Shown piece by piece: positions 1-22,300 of a stretch of 64,000 nucleotides of DNA (positions are counted from its first letter, which is position 1; every line of letters begins with the position of its first letter). The translations under genes were made by a program, and so were the position numbers. Under the pieces are notes generated by a model that searched no databases, was not told where the DNA came from, and worked only from the letters and a program-made list of their open reading frames with translations. This stretch comes from Neocallimastix lanati (nom. inval.) (Eukaryota > Neocallimastigomycota > Neocallimastigomycetes > Neocallimastigales > Neocallimastigaceae), in NCBI GenBank assembly GCA_016946835.1, contig JACVTC010000068.1:785001-849000 (forward strand), in the 5' to 3' direction.

Positions 1-620
1 TAAAATTTTAACCACTTATCATCTAGAAAGTAATGGATTGACAAAAAAATCTTAATAAAGAAATTATAAAATTATTATAACTTTTATGAACAGAAAGTAA
101 GGACTAGGAATAATGTTTCCATCTGCTCTTTAGAGATTTAGAACAACTACAACTAATCATTCTAGTTTTGAGTTAGTTTATAATCCAGAAGACCAACAAC
201 TTTTTGATATTGTTACAAGACCAACAAAAGGTGCTAATAAATAGACTGATTAATATATTATTAGAAAATTTTATAAATTATTATAGATGGACTATAAAAT
301 CGGGTTAAAATGTTAAAAATTCAAATAAATATTGGACTTCTAGAAGAAATACAAAGTATAAAACATGGAAAAGAAATTAAAGAAAGTGATTTAGTACTTA
401 TAAGAAATTTTACCTGAATAAAATTAGAGACGTACTTTGTTGGATCACTGAAAATCATAAAGAAACATTCCAACAATGTAATTTAAGCGAATATAAAAAT
501 AAGAATTCAAATGTACATCATCTTAAGAATATTGTTAAAAATAACTGTGTTTTGGGTACGCATAAGTCTTCTTGGGGGCACTTACTAAAGAATGAATCCA
601 TGATGAATTATTAATCATGA
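1..620 (+). pseudogene. decayed coding-like stretch, family not recognised
   Basis: This stretch is less AT-rich than its surroundings and reads as short peptides broken by stops and frame changes on the plus strand. One readable piece near 190-240 is EDQQLFDIVTRPTKGANK. Another near 425-600 contains VLCWITENHKETFQQC and CVLGTHKSSWGHLL. No family was recognised. It could be the remnant of a mobile-element protein or of a host gene that begins outside the window. Confidence is low because the assignment rests only on composition and interrupted frames. Confidence 0.25.
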
Positions 621-721
621 ATATAAATTATGATCTAAATAAATTATATTATACTTTATAATTGTAATTATCCAATATCCTTAAAATATTAAAAGAGTAT
701 ATTAATATAAATATTTTATTA

Positions 722-1250
722 GGGAGGTGTACATTTCGCAATTATGCATTTCGCAAAATGTGGCTTAAAATAGTTTTAAAAAATAAACATATAAATAAAT
801 AAAATAAATAATAAATAAAAAATATTAAATAAAAAAAATTATGTATTATTTATTATTTATTTATTATTTATTTATTATTTATTTATTATTTATTATTTAT
901 TATATTTATTATTTGTTATTTATTCATTATTATTTATTATTTAATTATTTATTATTTATTATTTAATTACTTATTATTTATTTAATTATTTATTATTTAT
1001 TATTTAATTACTTATTATTTATTTTTATTATTTATTATTTATTATTTATTATTTATTTAATTATTTAAAAATATTTTATAATAAAATATTTAAAGACTTT
1101 ACTTAATTTCAAAAATGATTTTTATCATTATTTAATTATTTATTTATTGGTTATAAAAATTATATAATATGACAATTAATTAAAAAAAAATTTAAGCCAC
1201 ATTGCGAAATGCACACTCCCCTCCCCTCCCCCGCGAAATGCTACACATTC
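722..1250. mobile_element. non-autonomous TIR element (MITE-like), copy A, 9-bp TSD
   Basis: The element is 529 bp and flanked by a perfect 9-bp direct repeat ATTTTATTA at 713-721 and 1251-1259. The left end begins GGGAGGTGTACATTTCGC and repeats ATGCATTTCGC before AATGTGGCTTAAA. The right end, reverse-complemented, carries CATTTCGC twice and the same AATGTGGCTTAAA. The interior (about 800-1080) is an ATTATTT-type array with no coding capacity. Long inverted ends with 9-bp TSDs are typical of Mutator-like (MULE) elements, so this is probably a non-autonomous derivative. The superfamily is inferred, because no transposase is present. Confidence 0.75.
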
Positions 1251-1901
1251 ATTTTATTATATTATTATTACAAAATTAAAATTATAAAACTAATACAAAA
1301 TTAAACTTTAATTATATTATTAATACTAATTATATTTTATTAATATTCATTCCTTATTTATTATCCATTCAATTATTAATATCAATACTTTTATTAATAT
1401 CAATTCCTTTATTAATATAATTATTTATTTAATACTTAATATACTTTATTATATTATTAATAACAACTATTTAAATATATATATATTATTTTTTAAATAT
1501 CATCTTTATATATATATATATATATATATAAGAACTATAATTAATTATAATTCAAAATAATAATTACGAATATAAAGATATTAGACTTTTCATAATGTTT
1601 TTAATTAATTTATTAAAAAATAATTTTATCAAAAAAGTTAACGAAGTTAAAAAATATGTATTTATAATAATAATAAATAATATCTTGTTATAATGATATA
1701 TTGATTATTAAATATTAAATATTATCTTTTTTTTAAAAAAAATAAATTAAATTGAATTCTTTCTTCTTAATTCATTTTTGCATACTTTTCTTCCATTTCT
1801 CCTTTTTTTTTTAATTTATTTATATACTTTTTAATTTATTCAATTAAGTTATTCATTTATTTTTTATAAAGTTTTTTTTTTTTTTTATTATTATTACAAA
1901 A

Positions 1902-8111
<6,210 letters not shown>

Positions 8112-8640
8112 TTTTTTCTCATTAAATTATAATTTATATTTTCGTATTATGTCGTTTTTTTTTTTAAAAAAAAATTTATATAATTATTTAAAAGTCTTTC
8201 CTTATCAATAGAACAAAATTATATGGTAATGAATTATATATTATTCTTTTTTATAGGAACAATATTTTTTTTTTTTATAATAAATCATTTATATTTTATT
8301 TTATAATATATATCATTATAAATTTAAAAAAAAAGGATTAATACACTGTATTAGTAACGTTTATATCAAAAAATAATAGGTATGTATTTTAATATTGATT
8401 AATTATATATAAAAAATTTTTATTTTATATTGAATGAGTAGTATTACTTTTTTTTTTTTATTATACAAAATAAAAATTTTCCTGATATATAAATAGTACT
8501 GCTATTTTTTTATTAATATTAATTCCTGTTTTTTATCCTCCTATGTATTACCTTTTTAATAAACTATATATTAAATATATTCGTTTTTGAGTAGTATAAA
8601 AACTTATATTAACATCCTTTTAGTTTTTAAGATACTTTTT

Positions 8641-8868
8641 TTGTTTTATTTGGTTATTGATAAAATACTACTCAATAAAAAAATGTTTCATAATAAAACA
8701 ATGATACTTTTGTAATAATATTTTTATTTAGAAAAATGGTTTTTTTTTTTTTTTTCTTTCTTTCTTTTTTTTTTTTTTTATTTGGTTATTGTTAAAATAT
8801 TACTCAATATAAAAATGTTTCATAATAAAACAATGATACTTTAATAATAATATTATTATTTAGAAAAA
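8641..8868. repeat. tandem direct duplication of about 90 bp
   Basis: Copy 1 (about 8641-8735) and copy 2 (about 8777-8868) share TTATTTGGTTATTG, ATGTTTCATAATAAAACAAT and GATACTTT, in the same order and orientation. They are separated by a T/C-rich run and differ at scattered single bases. Neither copy is coding. Confidence 0.85.
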
Positions 8869-9706
8869 AAAAAATTTTTATTTCTTCCTTTTTTAAAGTT
8901 TTTCTTTTTCCGTTTTTATAATATTCTTATTTTAAAACTGAAAAAAGTAATTATACTAAAGTTATGTTCAGTATATCTCTTATTTCTTCATATATTTTTT
9001 TCTAAAAGGAAAAAAAAAAATACTATTATATTAAAAATAATATACTATTTAATTATTTTTACAAAGACAGGCAAAATATATAATATGTAATATATTTTTG
9101 TATATAACAGAAGACAAAAGCATATATTATTATTCAAAATATATATGTATATACAAAATACAAAAAGAAAATATGACTATCCTTTTCTTTTTATTAAAGT
9201 ACAAAAAAAAAAAAGTTATAAATACAGACGTTTAATAAAAAAAAATTTGAATTAAAAATAAAAATGATATATAAATTTGAAAATTGATTAAAATTAAAAT
9301 TTAAGTTAATATAATATTAATTTAATTATCAAAAAAAAAAAAAAAAAAAAAAAAAAAATTAAAAATTAAAAAATTATATCGTCTGGTATAGAAATTTTAA
9401 ATTATAATTAAATTTTTTTAATATAATATTAAAATATAAAAAAAATAAAATAAAATAAAAATGTATAATATACATTCTATTATGTTTTTTTATTATTTTT
9501 TAGGGCTATTACTATTTAATTATTACTATGTGTAATAATTATTATTAATTAACTATAATTTCTATTAGTGATAGTAGTTGTACTATTTATGATTAATGAA
9601 CTATTGTTGAATAATTATTAATATTTAGTAAAAGATTTTTTTTAAAATTTAAAAATTAAAAGATTAATTTAATTTATAAAAGATTTTTTTATAAAATAGA
9701 CTTTTT

Positions 9707-9751
<45 letters not shown>

Positions 9752-11321
9752 GAGTATAGAAAATTAATATTAAATATTAAATATCACTACTAATATTATT
9801 ATTATTTTTATAAGTATAATCATTTATTATTTTAATTATTATTACTATAATTGAAATCACATTATTACCTCTACTATTAGTATTTTTATTTATATATATT
9901 ATTAGTATTTAAAAACTGAATATTATTAATGATTTATGATATTTTGTTATAAAATTAAAAAAAAATAATAATAATAGTAATAATCAAAATTTATTTTTTA
10001 TATTAAATTTATTTTAATTTAATGCTATATTAATAATTAAATATTGTACAAATGCTAAACTAAGATAATTAAAATGAATTTAAAAAAAGAATATACATAT
10101 TATATTTAAATATTAATTTATAAAAATATTATATAATAATATTAATAATACTAATATTTCATTGCTACGACGTTATAGTAATATATTATAATCGCAGTTC
10201 CAAATATATATAAAAAAAAATAAAAAACATAATAGAACAAATGTAATTATGGTATAAAAATCACTGTTGATTATAGAAGATGATATGTAAAATCAAATAT
10301 TAATTAAAATTGACTATTAATATATTGGAATTAATGATTTCTTTTTCTCTTAATATATATATTATATATAAAAAAATGTATCAAAGATTTATTGTTTTTA
10401 TTTTACTTTTTATTTTATATATTACAAATTAATTATTCATAATTATTATATTGATATTTCTTTTTTCTTTTTTTCATTTTTATTCTCTTTTTTATTTTGA
10501 ATTATTATATCATCTTGGGTTTAAATTTAAATCTTTTTTTTTTTTCTATATCGGTATTCAATAATTTTTTAAATATTTATTAATTTTACCTTAAATTTTT
10601 ATTTTGATTTAAATTAATGATATATTAATTTTAAATTGATGTCATTATTATTAATACAATAATTATTACTATGTTATTATTATATTATTATTTATATTAG
10701 TATTATTTATTTTATTGGTATAATTTGGTATAATTAAGGCTAGCATTTATTAAATTATTTAATTCTTTACTACCATACAATTTTTTTATTATTACTATTT
10801 CATTATATTTAATTGTCAAATAATTTTTATAATATGTGAATACATTTTATCCATAAAATTTTCAAAATAAATCTTTTTTTTTTTTTATTTAATTTTTCAA
10901 TTTTTTATTTTTTAATATTAATTATTAACTAATTAAAAACTTTTTTTTTAAAAATCATTTAATTTTTAATTAAATTTTTATATTTTTTTATTACTGAATT
11001 TTAAAATGAAAAAATAAATTTATTAAAAATAAAAATTTAGTAAAACTTTAGTTATATGTGAAATAATGATAAAAAAAAAGATATTATATTGCTATCTGTT
11101 CTTTTTTTTAAAAAAAAATATAAAATTAAAAAATAAAATAAAAATAAAGAAATTTAAATATCCAATTTCAAAATAATTAAAGAACAATAATCATTCAGTT
11201 GTCTGATTAACTTTTACCATCATAGTATCACTATTGAATTAATATTAATATCTATTGAAAAATAAAATTTAATTAATAATAAAATATATGTTAATTAGCA
11301 CCTTAATTTAAATATATTTAA

Positions 11322-11371
<50 letters not shown>

Positions 11372-11923
11372 ATCATTATATATATTTCTCCATTTTAATT
11401 TCATATGAATATTATTATTCTTTTTTAAATAATAAATAACATTTTATTAACTTGTGTAAAATTTATAAATATATTTATTTTTATTAATGACTTATTAAAA
11501 CTTTCATTAAGATATTATGTAATAATGATGATAATAATAATAAATAAATAAATTAAAATTAAATGATACAAAAAATAATAAAAAAAAATACTCCACATAA
11601 TTTTATTTATTAAAGTTTCTTATAAAAATTTAAATTTAAAAAATACCGCAACACGCAACACGCTTTAAAAATAATAATAATTATAATAATAATAATTTAA
11701 AATTAAAAGAGTTTTTTTTTTATTATATAGAATAAAATATAATTAATAAAGATAGATAAATTAATTATTAATCTTTTAAAATTTTTATATTTAATTAAAA
11801 AAAGTTAATTTATAATAAAATTTTAATTTTTATTTAAAAATATAAAAATACAAATATACATATATTAATAATAAATATTAAAAAATTGATTGAAATAATA
11901 ATTTTTTAAGGTCGTCACCATCG

Positions 11924-11959
11924 TAATTATTAATGGAGTGGGTACTCCATTAATAATTA
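11924..11959. repeat. hairpin-forming inverted repeat
   Basis: Arms of 16 bp (11924-11939, TAATTATTAATGGAGT, and 11944-11959) are perfectly complementary around a 4-base GGGT loop. The arm contains ATGGAGT, unusually G-rich for this non-coding background. No function is assigned. Confidence 0.85.
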
Positions 11960-12059
11960 TCATTTTTATCCTTAATTATTAAAATATATAGAGTTTTGAC
12001 TAATATATATATAAAGATACAAATGATGGTAATAATTAAGTCCGTTAATAAAAATTTTA

Positions 12060-12102
<43 letters not shown>

Positions 12103-12319
12103 ATCCTCTTAACTCTTTATAATCATAGTAAAATAAATCATTTAAAAAAATTTTTTATAATTATTATTTTATAGTAATAATTATTAAATAACTTATAAAA
12201 ATAATAACTGCTTTAAAATAAAAAAAAAAATAAAATAAAATAAATTTGATGTTCCAATACATTTTTATAACTATTTTTTTATTTTTAAATAAATTGATAA
12301 AATAATAATTAAAAAAAAA

Positions 12320-12375
<56 letters not shown>

Positions 12376-12847
12376 AAAATAAAAAAATAAAAAATAAAAA
12401 TATGAAGTTAAATTTTTATTTATTATTTTGTTTTATTTTGTTTTATTTTATTTTGTCTTGTTTTATTTTATTTTATTTTGTTTTGTTTTATTTTATTTTA
12501 TTTTATTTTATTTTTATTATTTCTTTAATATTTATATTACTTCACTATTTATTTTATTTTATTTTATTTTATCTTATTTTATTAAACAATTTTGTTTTAA
12601 TGGTTTTTTCATTATTTTTTGTTAATAAATTTATTTAAAATTGTTACTATACTAATAGGTTTTAATTTAATATACATAATACTTTTTTATAATATTATTT
12701 TTTGATTTGTTTTTTCTTTTTTATTTATTTATTTTATTTTACAAACAGTTATTTTCTCTCGTTATATACATACATACATATATATATATATATTAAGAGT
12801 TTTGTTTGTTTATTTGTTTTGTTTTATTTTTATTTACATATTTATCT

Positions 12848-13124
12848 TTATTTATTTGATTCCAATTTAGCTGTAACAAAATTTTTTATATTTGGATAAA
12901 TAGCCTTTTCATTGAGTTGATCTTGAGCCCATGATAAAAGCTTTAATAATGATAATAAGCGTGGATCTCTATCTTGACATTGTGAAGTTAAAATAGCTGA
13001 ATTTAATTCACTAGCTGTTTTCTGACGTTGTGAATGTTCTAATAAACTCTTAACTGGTGATTTACTGTTATCATCAAATGCTAATAAGGCCATAGTTTGT
13101 TCTAAATCTTCTAAAAACTCGGTC

Positions 13125-13170
<46 letters not shown>

Positions 13171-14437
13171 TTTTGAATCATTACGATTATTAATTTTAAT
13201 ATTATAAATATCATTATTATAAAATGAATTAAATTTAATTATTTTTATTTTAAAAAAAAAATTCATATATTACATTATTCATTTGATAAAAATTTAATAA
13301 TAATAGTAAATAACAAAACAGTTAAAATATATTAATATAGCAATAATAATAGAATAATAGTTATAAAAAAAAAGTTTAAAATAATAATATATTTATTAAT
13401 AATGATAATATAATAAAATTATTGTTAATAGTTACTAATAACTAATAATATAATAATTATTATTTTATGTAATTACATTTTCTTCTCCTCTTGGAGCTAG
13501 TTCTTCTTGTGCAAATTCAATAGCTTCCATAATTTTACCTTGTTTAATAAATTCTATCAATTTTTGTTGTTGTAAATGGAAATATAATTTTGGATTATTA
13601 TCTAAAATCTTTTTTATTATTATTGAAATTGAATTCGAATTATTTTTTTATTATAAAAGAATATAAAAAAAATTTTTTTATTAAAAAAAAAGAAAAAGTT
13701 AAAATTATATATAATTTAAATTAACTATATTATTCATTATTTTAAAAAATAAAAATAATTATATAAATATTATATTACCTCTGGGTCAAGATCGTTGACT
13801 TTTTCAATAGCTTCATCAATATTGCCACTTTGAATTGTATTTCTGATATCCATACGTTCTTCTATATATAATAAATCTACAGTTGGTTGTAATCCGGATT
13901 CTTGACTAAATTTTTCAGCAGCATCTTTATAACCTTCTATTACAAGATAGTTCATAATTAATTTATTTAAATCTCTTTATTACAACAATTTTCAGATAAT
14001 AATTATTTTAATAATATTAGTAATTATTATTTAAATGAATATATAATATTAATAATTTTTTTTTTTAAATTTATGGAATTATCATGATTGATGTATTATT
14101 AATTATTGTAATTATTATTTTTGTAATATAGATTTTTTAAATTTATAATATAAATAATAATAAATGTAATATAAAGAATAAGTTGTAAATTACGTTTTTT
14201 CTACTGAAACATTTGATAATTTAGATTCCCATTTTTCTTTAGTAATGACTTTTTTTGCTGGATTTTTCTTTTAACATTAAGAAATAATATAAATAGTCCA
14301 ACAATTTTATTTATAAAAAATATATATATAAATATATATTAATATATATATATAAAAATATATATTATATTATTAATATATCATTCTTTATTCACAGCAT
14401 ATCCTCAAATCTATACATTTATTACCTTGTTTAACAT
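12848..14437 (-). CDS. GID8: GID8 / TWA1 subunit of the GID (CTLH) E3 ubiquitin ligase
   Basis: GID8 is a scaffold subunit of the GID/CTLH ubiquitin ligase, which in yeast degrades gluconeogenic enzymes and acts in nucleus and cytosol. Exons on the minus strand are 14437-14426, 14267-14194, 13974-13779, 13608-13477 and 13123-12848. They sum to 690 nt and 229 aa, the same size as animal GID8. Residues 1-28 hold KKVITKEKWESKL. The LisH motif follows (LIMNYLVIEGYKDAAEKFSQ), then CTLH (VDLLYIEERMDIRNTIQSGN through LYFHLQQQKLIEFIKQGK). The CRA region contains MALLAFDD, QRQKTASELNSAIL and LKLLSWAQDQLNEK. The first coding exon is only 12 nt (Met-Leu-Asn-Lys), placed because the next exon runs into an in-frame stop upstream and the phases fit. 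All acceptors are AG and all donors GT. Confidence 0.93.
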
Positions 14438-15600
14438 TTTTACTTTATATATATATTTAATTATTTATAAACTCTTTATAATTTATAAATTTTATAATAT
14501 ATATATAAGGTTAGTGTATTTACTGATGTTTTTTATTATTATGAGTTAATACTTTTAACTAAATTTATTATTAAACATAATTTTTATTTATATATATATT
14601 ATTTTATTTGATAAATATATATTTCATTTAAATTTATACATTCTTTAAAACAATAAATTAATGCCATTATTTAATAAATTAATTAATAGCTTCACTTTAA
14701 AATTCATATTAAAACTAATTTGAAATTTAAATTTTCAATTATTATATTTTTTGTTATTATTATTCATTTTTAAATATATATTTAATTATTAAATTTTTCT
14801 TACAGTTTATAAGAATATTACATATATATTAAGAAGAAAAAAATAAATAATCTGATGAAATTATAGTAGTATTATTACAAACAATTATTATTGTTACTTC
14901 AAAAGTATACCTTTTTAGTAAAATTATTAATTTTTAATATTTCAAGTATTCTATTGATTCTTATATACAATTTTTTTTAAAGAATTAAGCAAATAATTTT
15001 CAAAAATTGAAATAAAAATAAAATGATAAATTAGACAATTTACTAATGTTTATATAATTTAGAATTATTAACAGATTATCTCTGTAAAGTCCTTCAAATT
15101 TTATAAGTAATTTATCTGATGGTTTGCTAATACTTTTTAATTTACAAATAATAAAAATATATATATATAATTGTAAAAAAAATGGTATATAAATATAATA
15201 ATTTAATAAAATTAATAATTATTTATTATTTAATTATTTATTATTTAATTTATTTATTATTATCTATTATTTGTTTATTTTTTAATTATTTATTATTTAT
15301 TATTAATTATTAATTATTTATTATTTAATTATTTATTATTTATTAATAAATACTCTTTTTATTTATTATTTATTATGTATTATTTATTAATTAATTATTA
15401 AGTATTTAGTATTTAATTATTTATTATATATTATTTATTATTTACTATTTGTTATTTATTATTTATTATTTATTATTTATTATTTATTATTTATTATTTA
15501 TTATTTATTATTTATTATTTATTATTTATTATTTATTATTTATTATTTATTATTTATTATTTATTATTTATTATTTATTATTTATTATTTATTATTTATT
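14438..15600. other. gene-free AT-rich stretch with (TATTTAT)n array
   Basis: No genes were seen. The right part (15200-15604) is degenerate ATT/ATTT sequence that becomes a regular 7-bp array, TATTTAT, at 15431-15604. That array abuts the retrotransposon fossil. Confidence 0.7.
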
Positions 15601-15604
15601 ATTT
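15431..15604. repeat. (TATTTAT)n heptanucleotide array
   Basis: About 25 near-perfect 7-bp units (TTATTTA) run directly up to the edge of the LTR-element fossil. A 7-bp register is uncommon in this window, where units of 3, 4 and 5 bp dominate. Confidence 0.9.
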
Positions 15605-16640
15605 TTTGGGATAATTTCAAATATCTTAAGGCCCATAGCATAATCAGATTTCTTTAGCAGGGCAGCTATTTTGTTTATTTTCGTTTCGAAAACGTCCAAG
15701 TGTTCCTTATCAAGTCTTAAATTGTCCCAAAGTTTTTGAGCATCCTTTAAAGAATATGTTACAAATTTTTTCTGGAATTGGGCAAGAATTTCATTGAAAG
15801 GTAACGTAATTCGACCCAAAGATGATACTCCCCCCTCTCAGGAAGGAACGAATTAGTAAAATAGTTCCTCTGTTCAGACGTAAGACAAGACAGAAAAGCA
15901 GTGGCAAGATATTCCTCATTAGGAGGATGAGCAAAGTGGTGTAAATAGGAATAGAATTAGTAGACGAAGTCTTCAGGGTCTTCAACCTTACCAGAAAAAT
16001 AGGTTTATTGATATTAAAAATTCTTTGGAAAGTAGAAGGGTCATCAGCCCTATCAGAAGAAGAATAATAAAAAATAAATACTTATTATTTATTATTATAT
16101 ATTATATATTTATATATTTGAATTTTTAATTTTCAGTTAATTAGCATATAATAATTATTAAACTATATATATGACAATTCTTTTTTATTTTCGGTGTGTA
16201 CTGCCTTTGGTTTCACCTCCCCCCTCAGGGGCAGTGGGAGTATTGAGGTAGTCACACACTAAACTTTTATAAAGGAAAAATTGTCCCTACTGGATAACTT
16301 TACTGAGTGTTTCAGCATTGGTGTTCTGGCATGCATATTATTGCTGAGAATTTTACTAGTACGATTTCTCAAAGTTTGTAATTTCCCTTTGAAGCGAGAC
16401 TATTATAACCGAACCTAACCCATAGAATTTCGTACTAGCAATTGCATAATATCAGAATTATTTGCAATTTAGTAGAATATCATGTTGTTCATGTAGATAT
16501 CTACATGAACACATGAAATAATGTACCCTACCCTCTCAATTAGTTCAGTATCTATTCTAATAATATATATAAGGGGAACATACTTTCATTAAAATTCTCA
16601 ACAATCAAATAGCATTGAATTTAAATATATTTAAAGAATC
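15605..16640 (-). mobile_element. LTR retrotransposon fossil (gag-like remnant and possible LTR)
   Basis: Positions 15605-16060, read on the minus strand, resemble the Gag capsid region of a Ty3/gypsy-type element. The adjoining 16195-16640 is GC-richer than its neighbours and could be the 5' LTR or leader, with a TATA-like run near 16565-16575 and a 26-bp palindrome. No pol region is present. The element is broken, with more than one disruption, and looks old. Its exact ends and family are uncertain. Confidence 0.5.
16486..16511. repeat. 26-bp perfect palindrome
   Basis: The half-site TGTTCATGTAGAT is followed immediately by its exact reverse complement, with no spacer. CATG occurs just outside on both sides. 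It lies inside the possible LTR of the retrotransposon fossil. Confidence 0.9.
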
Positions 16641-19309
<2,669 letters not shown>

Positions 19310-22300
19310 ATGAAATTTGAAAAGAATTATGCTAATATCAGTATTTCTGAAATAACGAATACAAAATATGGAGTACTTAATAGGAAAAATACTGGAGGTA
19401 TCTATTATTAATTTTATTTTTAATGAAATTAGTTAAAAAAAGATAAGATGAATATAGAGAGTCAAAAAAAAAAAAAAAAAAAATAACTAAATTAAAAAAT
19501 ATAATATTATATTAAGATTACCTTATGCTAAATTAATCATTATACTAATTTATTTATTTATTTATTTTTGTTTTTGTTTTTATTTTTATTTTTTTTTTTT
19601 TTTTTGATAAAAGTTGTTGAAATTATGATTCTAGAAGCATGTGATAGATGTATTCAAAGTAAAATTAAATGGCAATTAACAAGAGCTTTGATTGCCTATC
19701 CATCTCCTGTTAGTACTGAACCAGATGGTTTTGAGGAATTTGTTAGTGAAATTGAAAAAGGAAAAATTGAAAAATTATCTAAAAAAAAGTCAAATGGTAT
19801 AAAATATATATATATATATTATAAATAATACTTTATTTATTAATATTTTTTTTTCATTAATATAACATAAAATAAAATATTTATTATATATCAATAAAAT
19901 ATATCTAATTATATAATTAAAATTGATAACATATATTAAAAGATAAAACTTTGGATGAAACAGAGCAATTAATCTATCATTGTATTCATGTTTTGTATTG
20001 TCAGTTAATAAGATATTCTCTTTTCTATGGTATGTATTAAATAATTATTAAAAATAAATTATATTTTTAATCCTCTATATATTACTTTTCTATAATACTA
20101 TAATTATTTATAAAAAAAAAAAAAAAAAAATAAAAAAAAAATTATATAAATTAATATAAAAAATTAATATATTGAAATTATAAAATAACTTCTTAATATA
20201 TTAAAAAAAATGATTTAAATATTATATATAATAAAATAAAATTAAAAATAAAAATTAATAATAAAGTGTTAAAGAGATTTATTCAAGCTCAATTAAATTT
20301 AACTTATAATGAAGATGAACCCGATTATAAAAAAATATTAACTGATAATTGGAAAAAAATTTCATTTACCAATCTTAAAAAATCGCTAATTGTTCATATT
20401 TCCAAGCAAAAAAGTTTCCTTCCCCTACGTATCCCAAAATATTATAAACCAAAATCTTCACCAAAACCCTCTAATGCTTCATTACATAAGAAAAAATCTG
20501 GTCCATTAAAAACTGGACATCACTTACCCACTTTAACCATTAACACTAGTACTGATATGGATGATCAAGAAACCTTAAATTATCAAAATGATAGGATGAC
20601 TTTACCCACAACTTCAGCTCCTGAAAGTGAACAAATTAGTCCAATAAATAATGACTACATAAATCAAATGAATAAAACCGGCAATGGTAATTATTCATAC
20701 TAATATATAATAATTATGAATGATATTGAAATGATAATAAAAAATTGAAATAAAATGAGATTAGAAAGAAGAAGAAGAAGGAAAAAAAAAAAAAAAAAAA
20801 AAAAAAAGAAAAATAAATAAATAAATAAATAAATAAATAAAAAAGATTTATGTATATATATTAAATTAATTTAATTTTGAAATATTGTATATCTTTCATA
20901 ATTTTTATATAATCTTATATTTATTATTCTTTTTATTTAAATAATGTATTTTCATAATTTCCTCAAATTAAAAAAAATAATAATAAACAATTACAAAATC
21001 AATGAATAGAAAAATATGAAATAATAAAGAAAGATACTAATAATGTTAATGAAGAATCGATGAATAATGATGAAACTTTAAATAAGGATGTTCCTAGAGT
21101 ATTATCTGAAGAAGAGCAATTAATCCTAAGAAAAACACCATCCCTGGACTTATTAAAAAAGTCTCCATATTTACTTTTACGTCTATTAGGGTGTATGAAA
21201 CCAGTTCCTTCTTTAGATAATTATCCAAGAGAGAAAAAACTAATTGAGAATATTATTGAAACTGTAAAGCAGGAAGAAGAATTAAATGCGGATATTATTT
21301 CAGAATCAGTTAATTCTTTTTCAAAATTAGATGATGAAACAAGTTCTTCTCAAAACTTGGTTTCATCATCAAATGAAGAAATGATATCAAAATTCCATAA
21401 TGAAAATCTTACGAAACCAGCTCAATCTCTAAATAGTTCAAATTCAAATAAAGGTAAAACCAAAGAGGATCATCCAATAAATACGGCAAGCGAAGTTAAT
21501 AGTAAAATTAGCAATAATGCTGAAAATACTAATATTAATGAGGCATGCAGTAGTTCCTCTACTAGTACATCAAAACCCATTTTCAATAAACCAATTAATT
21601 TACTTGAAGAATTAAATTTCTTAACTGAATTAAATAATAAAACTAAATCATCTTCAATTATGAATGATATTTCCATTCAAAATCCTAATAATTTAATTAA
21701 TAGTATTATTCTTAAAAATTTTGAAGCTACTGGTAAAAATTGTTATAAAAAAGTTCCTCATTACGTCACTACTATTGAACCAAATCCAAGTACTGACAAT
21801 CAAAAAAACAATGACAATAATGATCAATTAAAATCTTCAGCAATTACAACTACTACAAATAATGAAAATGCCTCAATAAAAACTACAGAATCTATAGCCA
21901 GTAAACCAGACAAAATCACCGTTAATCATACTACATATGATTCAGAAAATGTTGAAACCAAGTTACCCCCTAAAAATTATATTGATCTCAGTACAGTTGA
22001 CTTAAAAAATAATGCTTCTGCTGGTAATCGTTTTGATCAAATAGTTAATACCAATACTCTTAAGAATGTTCATATTATTCAAAAGGTAAATATGAATATA
22101 ACTATTAAAAAAGAAAGTCTACATAATAAAACGTTTGATCCAAAATTAAAGAAAGAAGAACAAAGTAAAAAGTCTTCTAATATCGGTAAATAAATAAATA
22201 AATAAATAATACCTTTTATATATCTTTAAATAAATATAATAATCATAATATTTTTTTAAAATTAAAGTAATTAAATATTTAAGAAAGTCTTTCTTTCTTT

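Larger units (their letters stand above)
8112..12847. other. gene-free AT-rich stretch
   Basis: No coding potential was found on either strand. It holds homopolymer runs (A tracts near 9332, 9713 and 11330; a T tract near 12068), a direct duplication at 8641-8868, a 16-bp-arm hairpin at 11924-11959, and an ATTTT-rich tract at 12420-12590. Confidence 0.7.
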
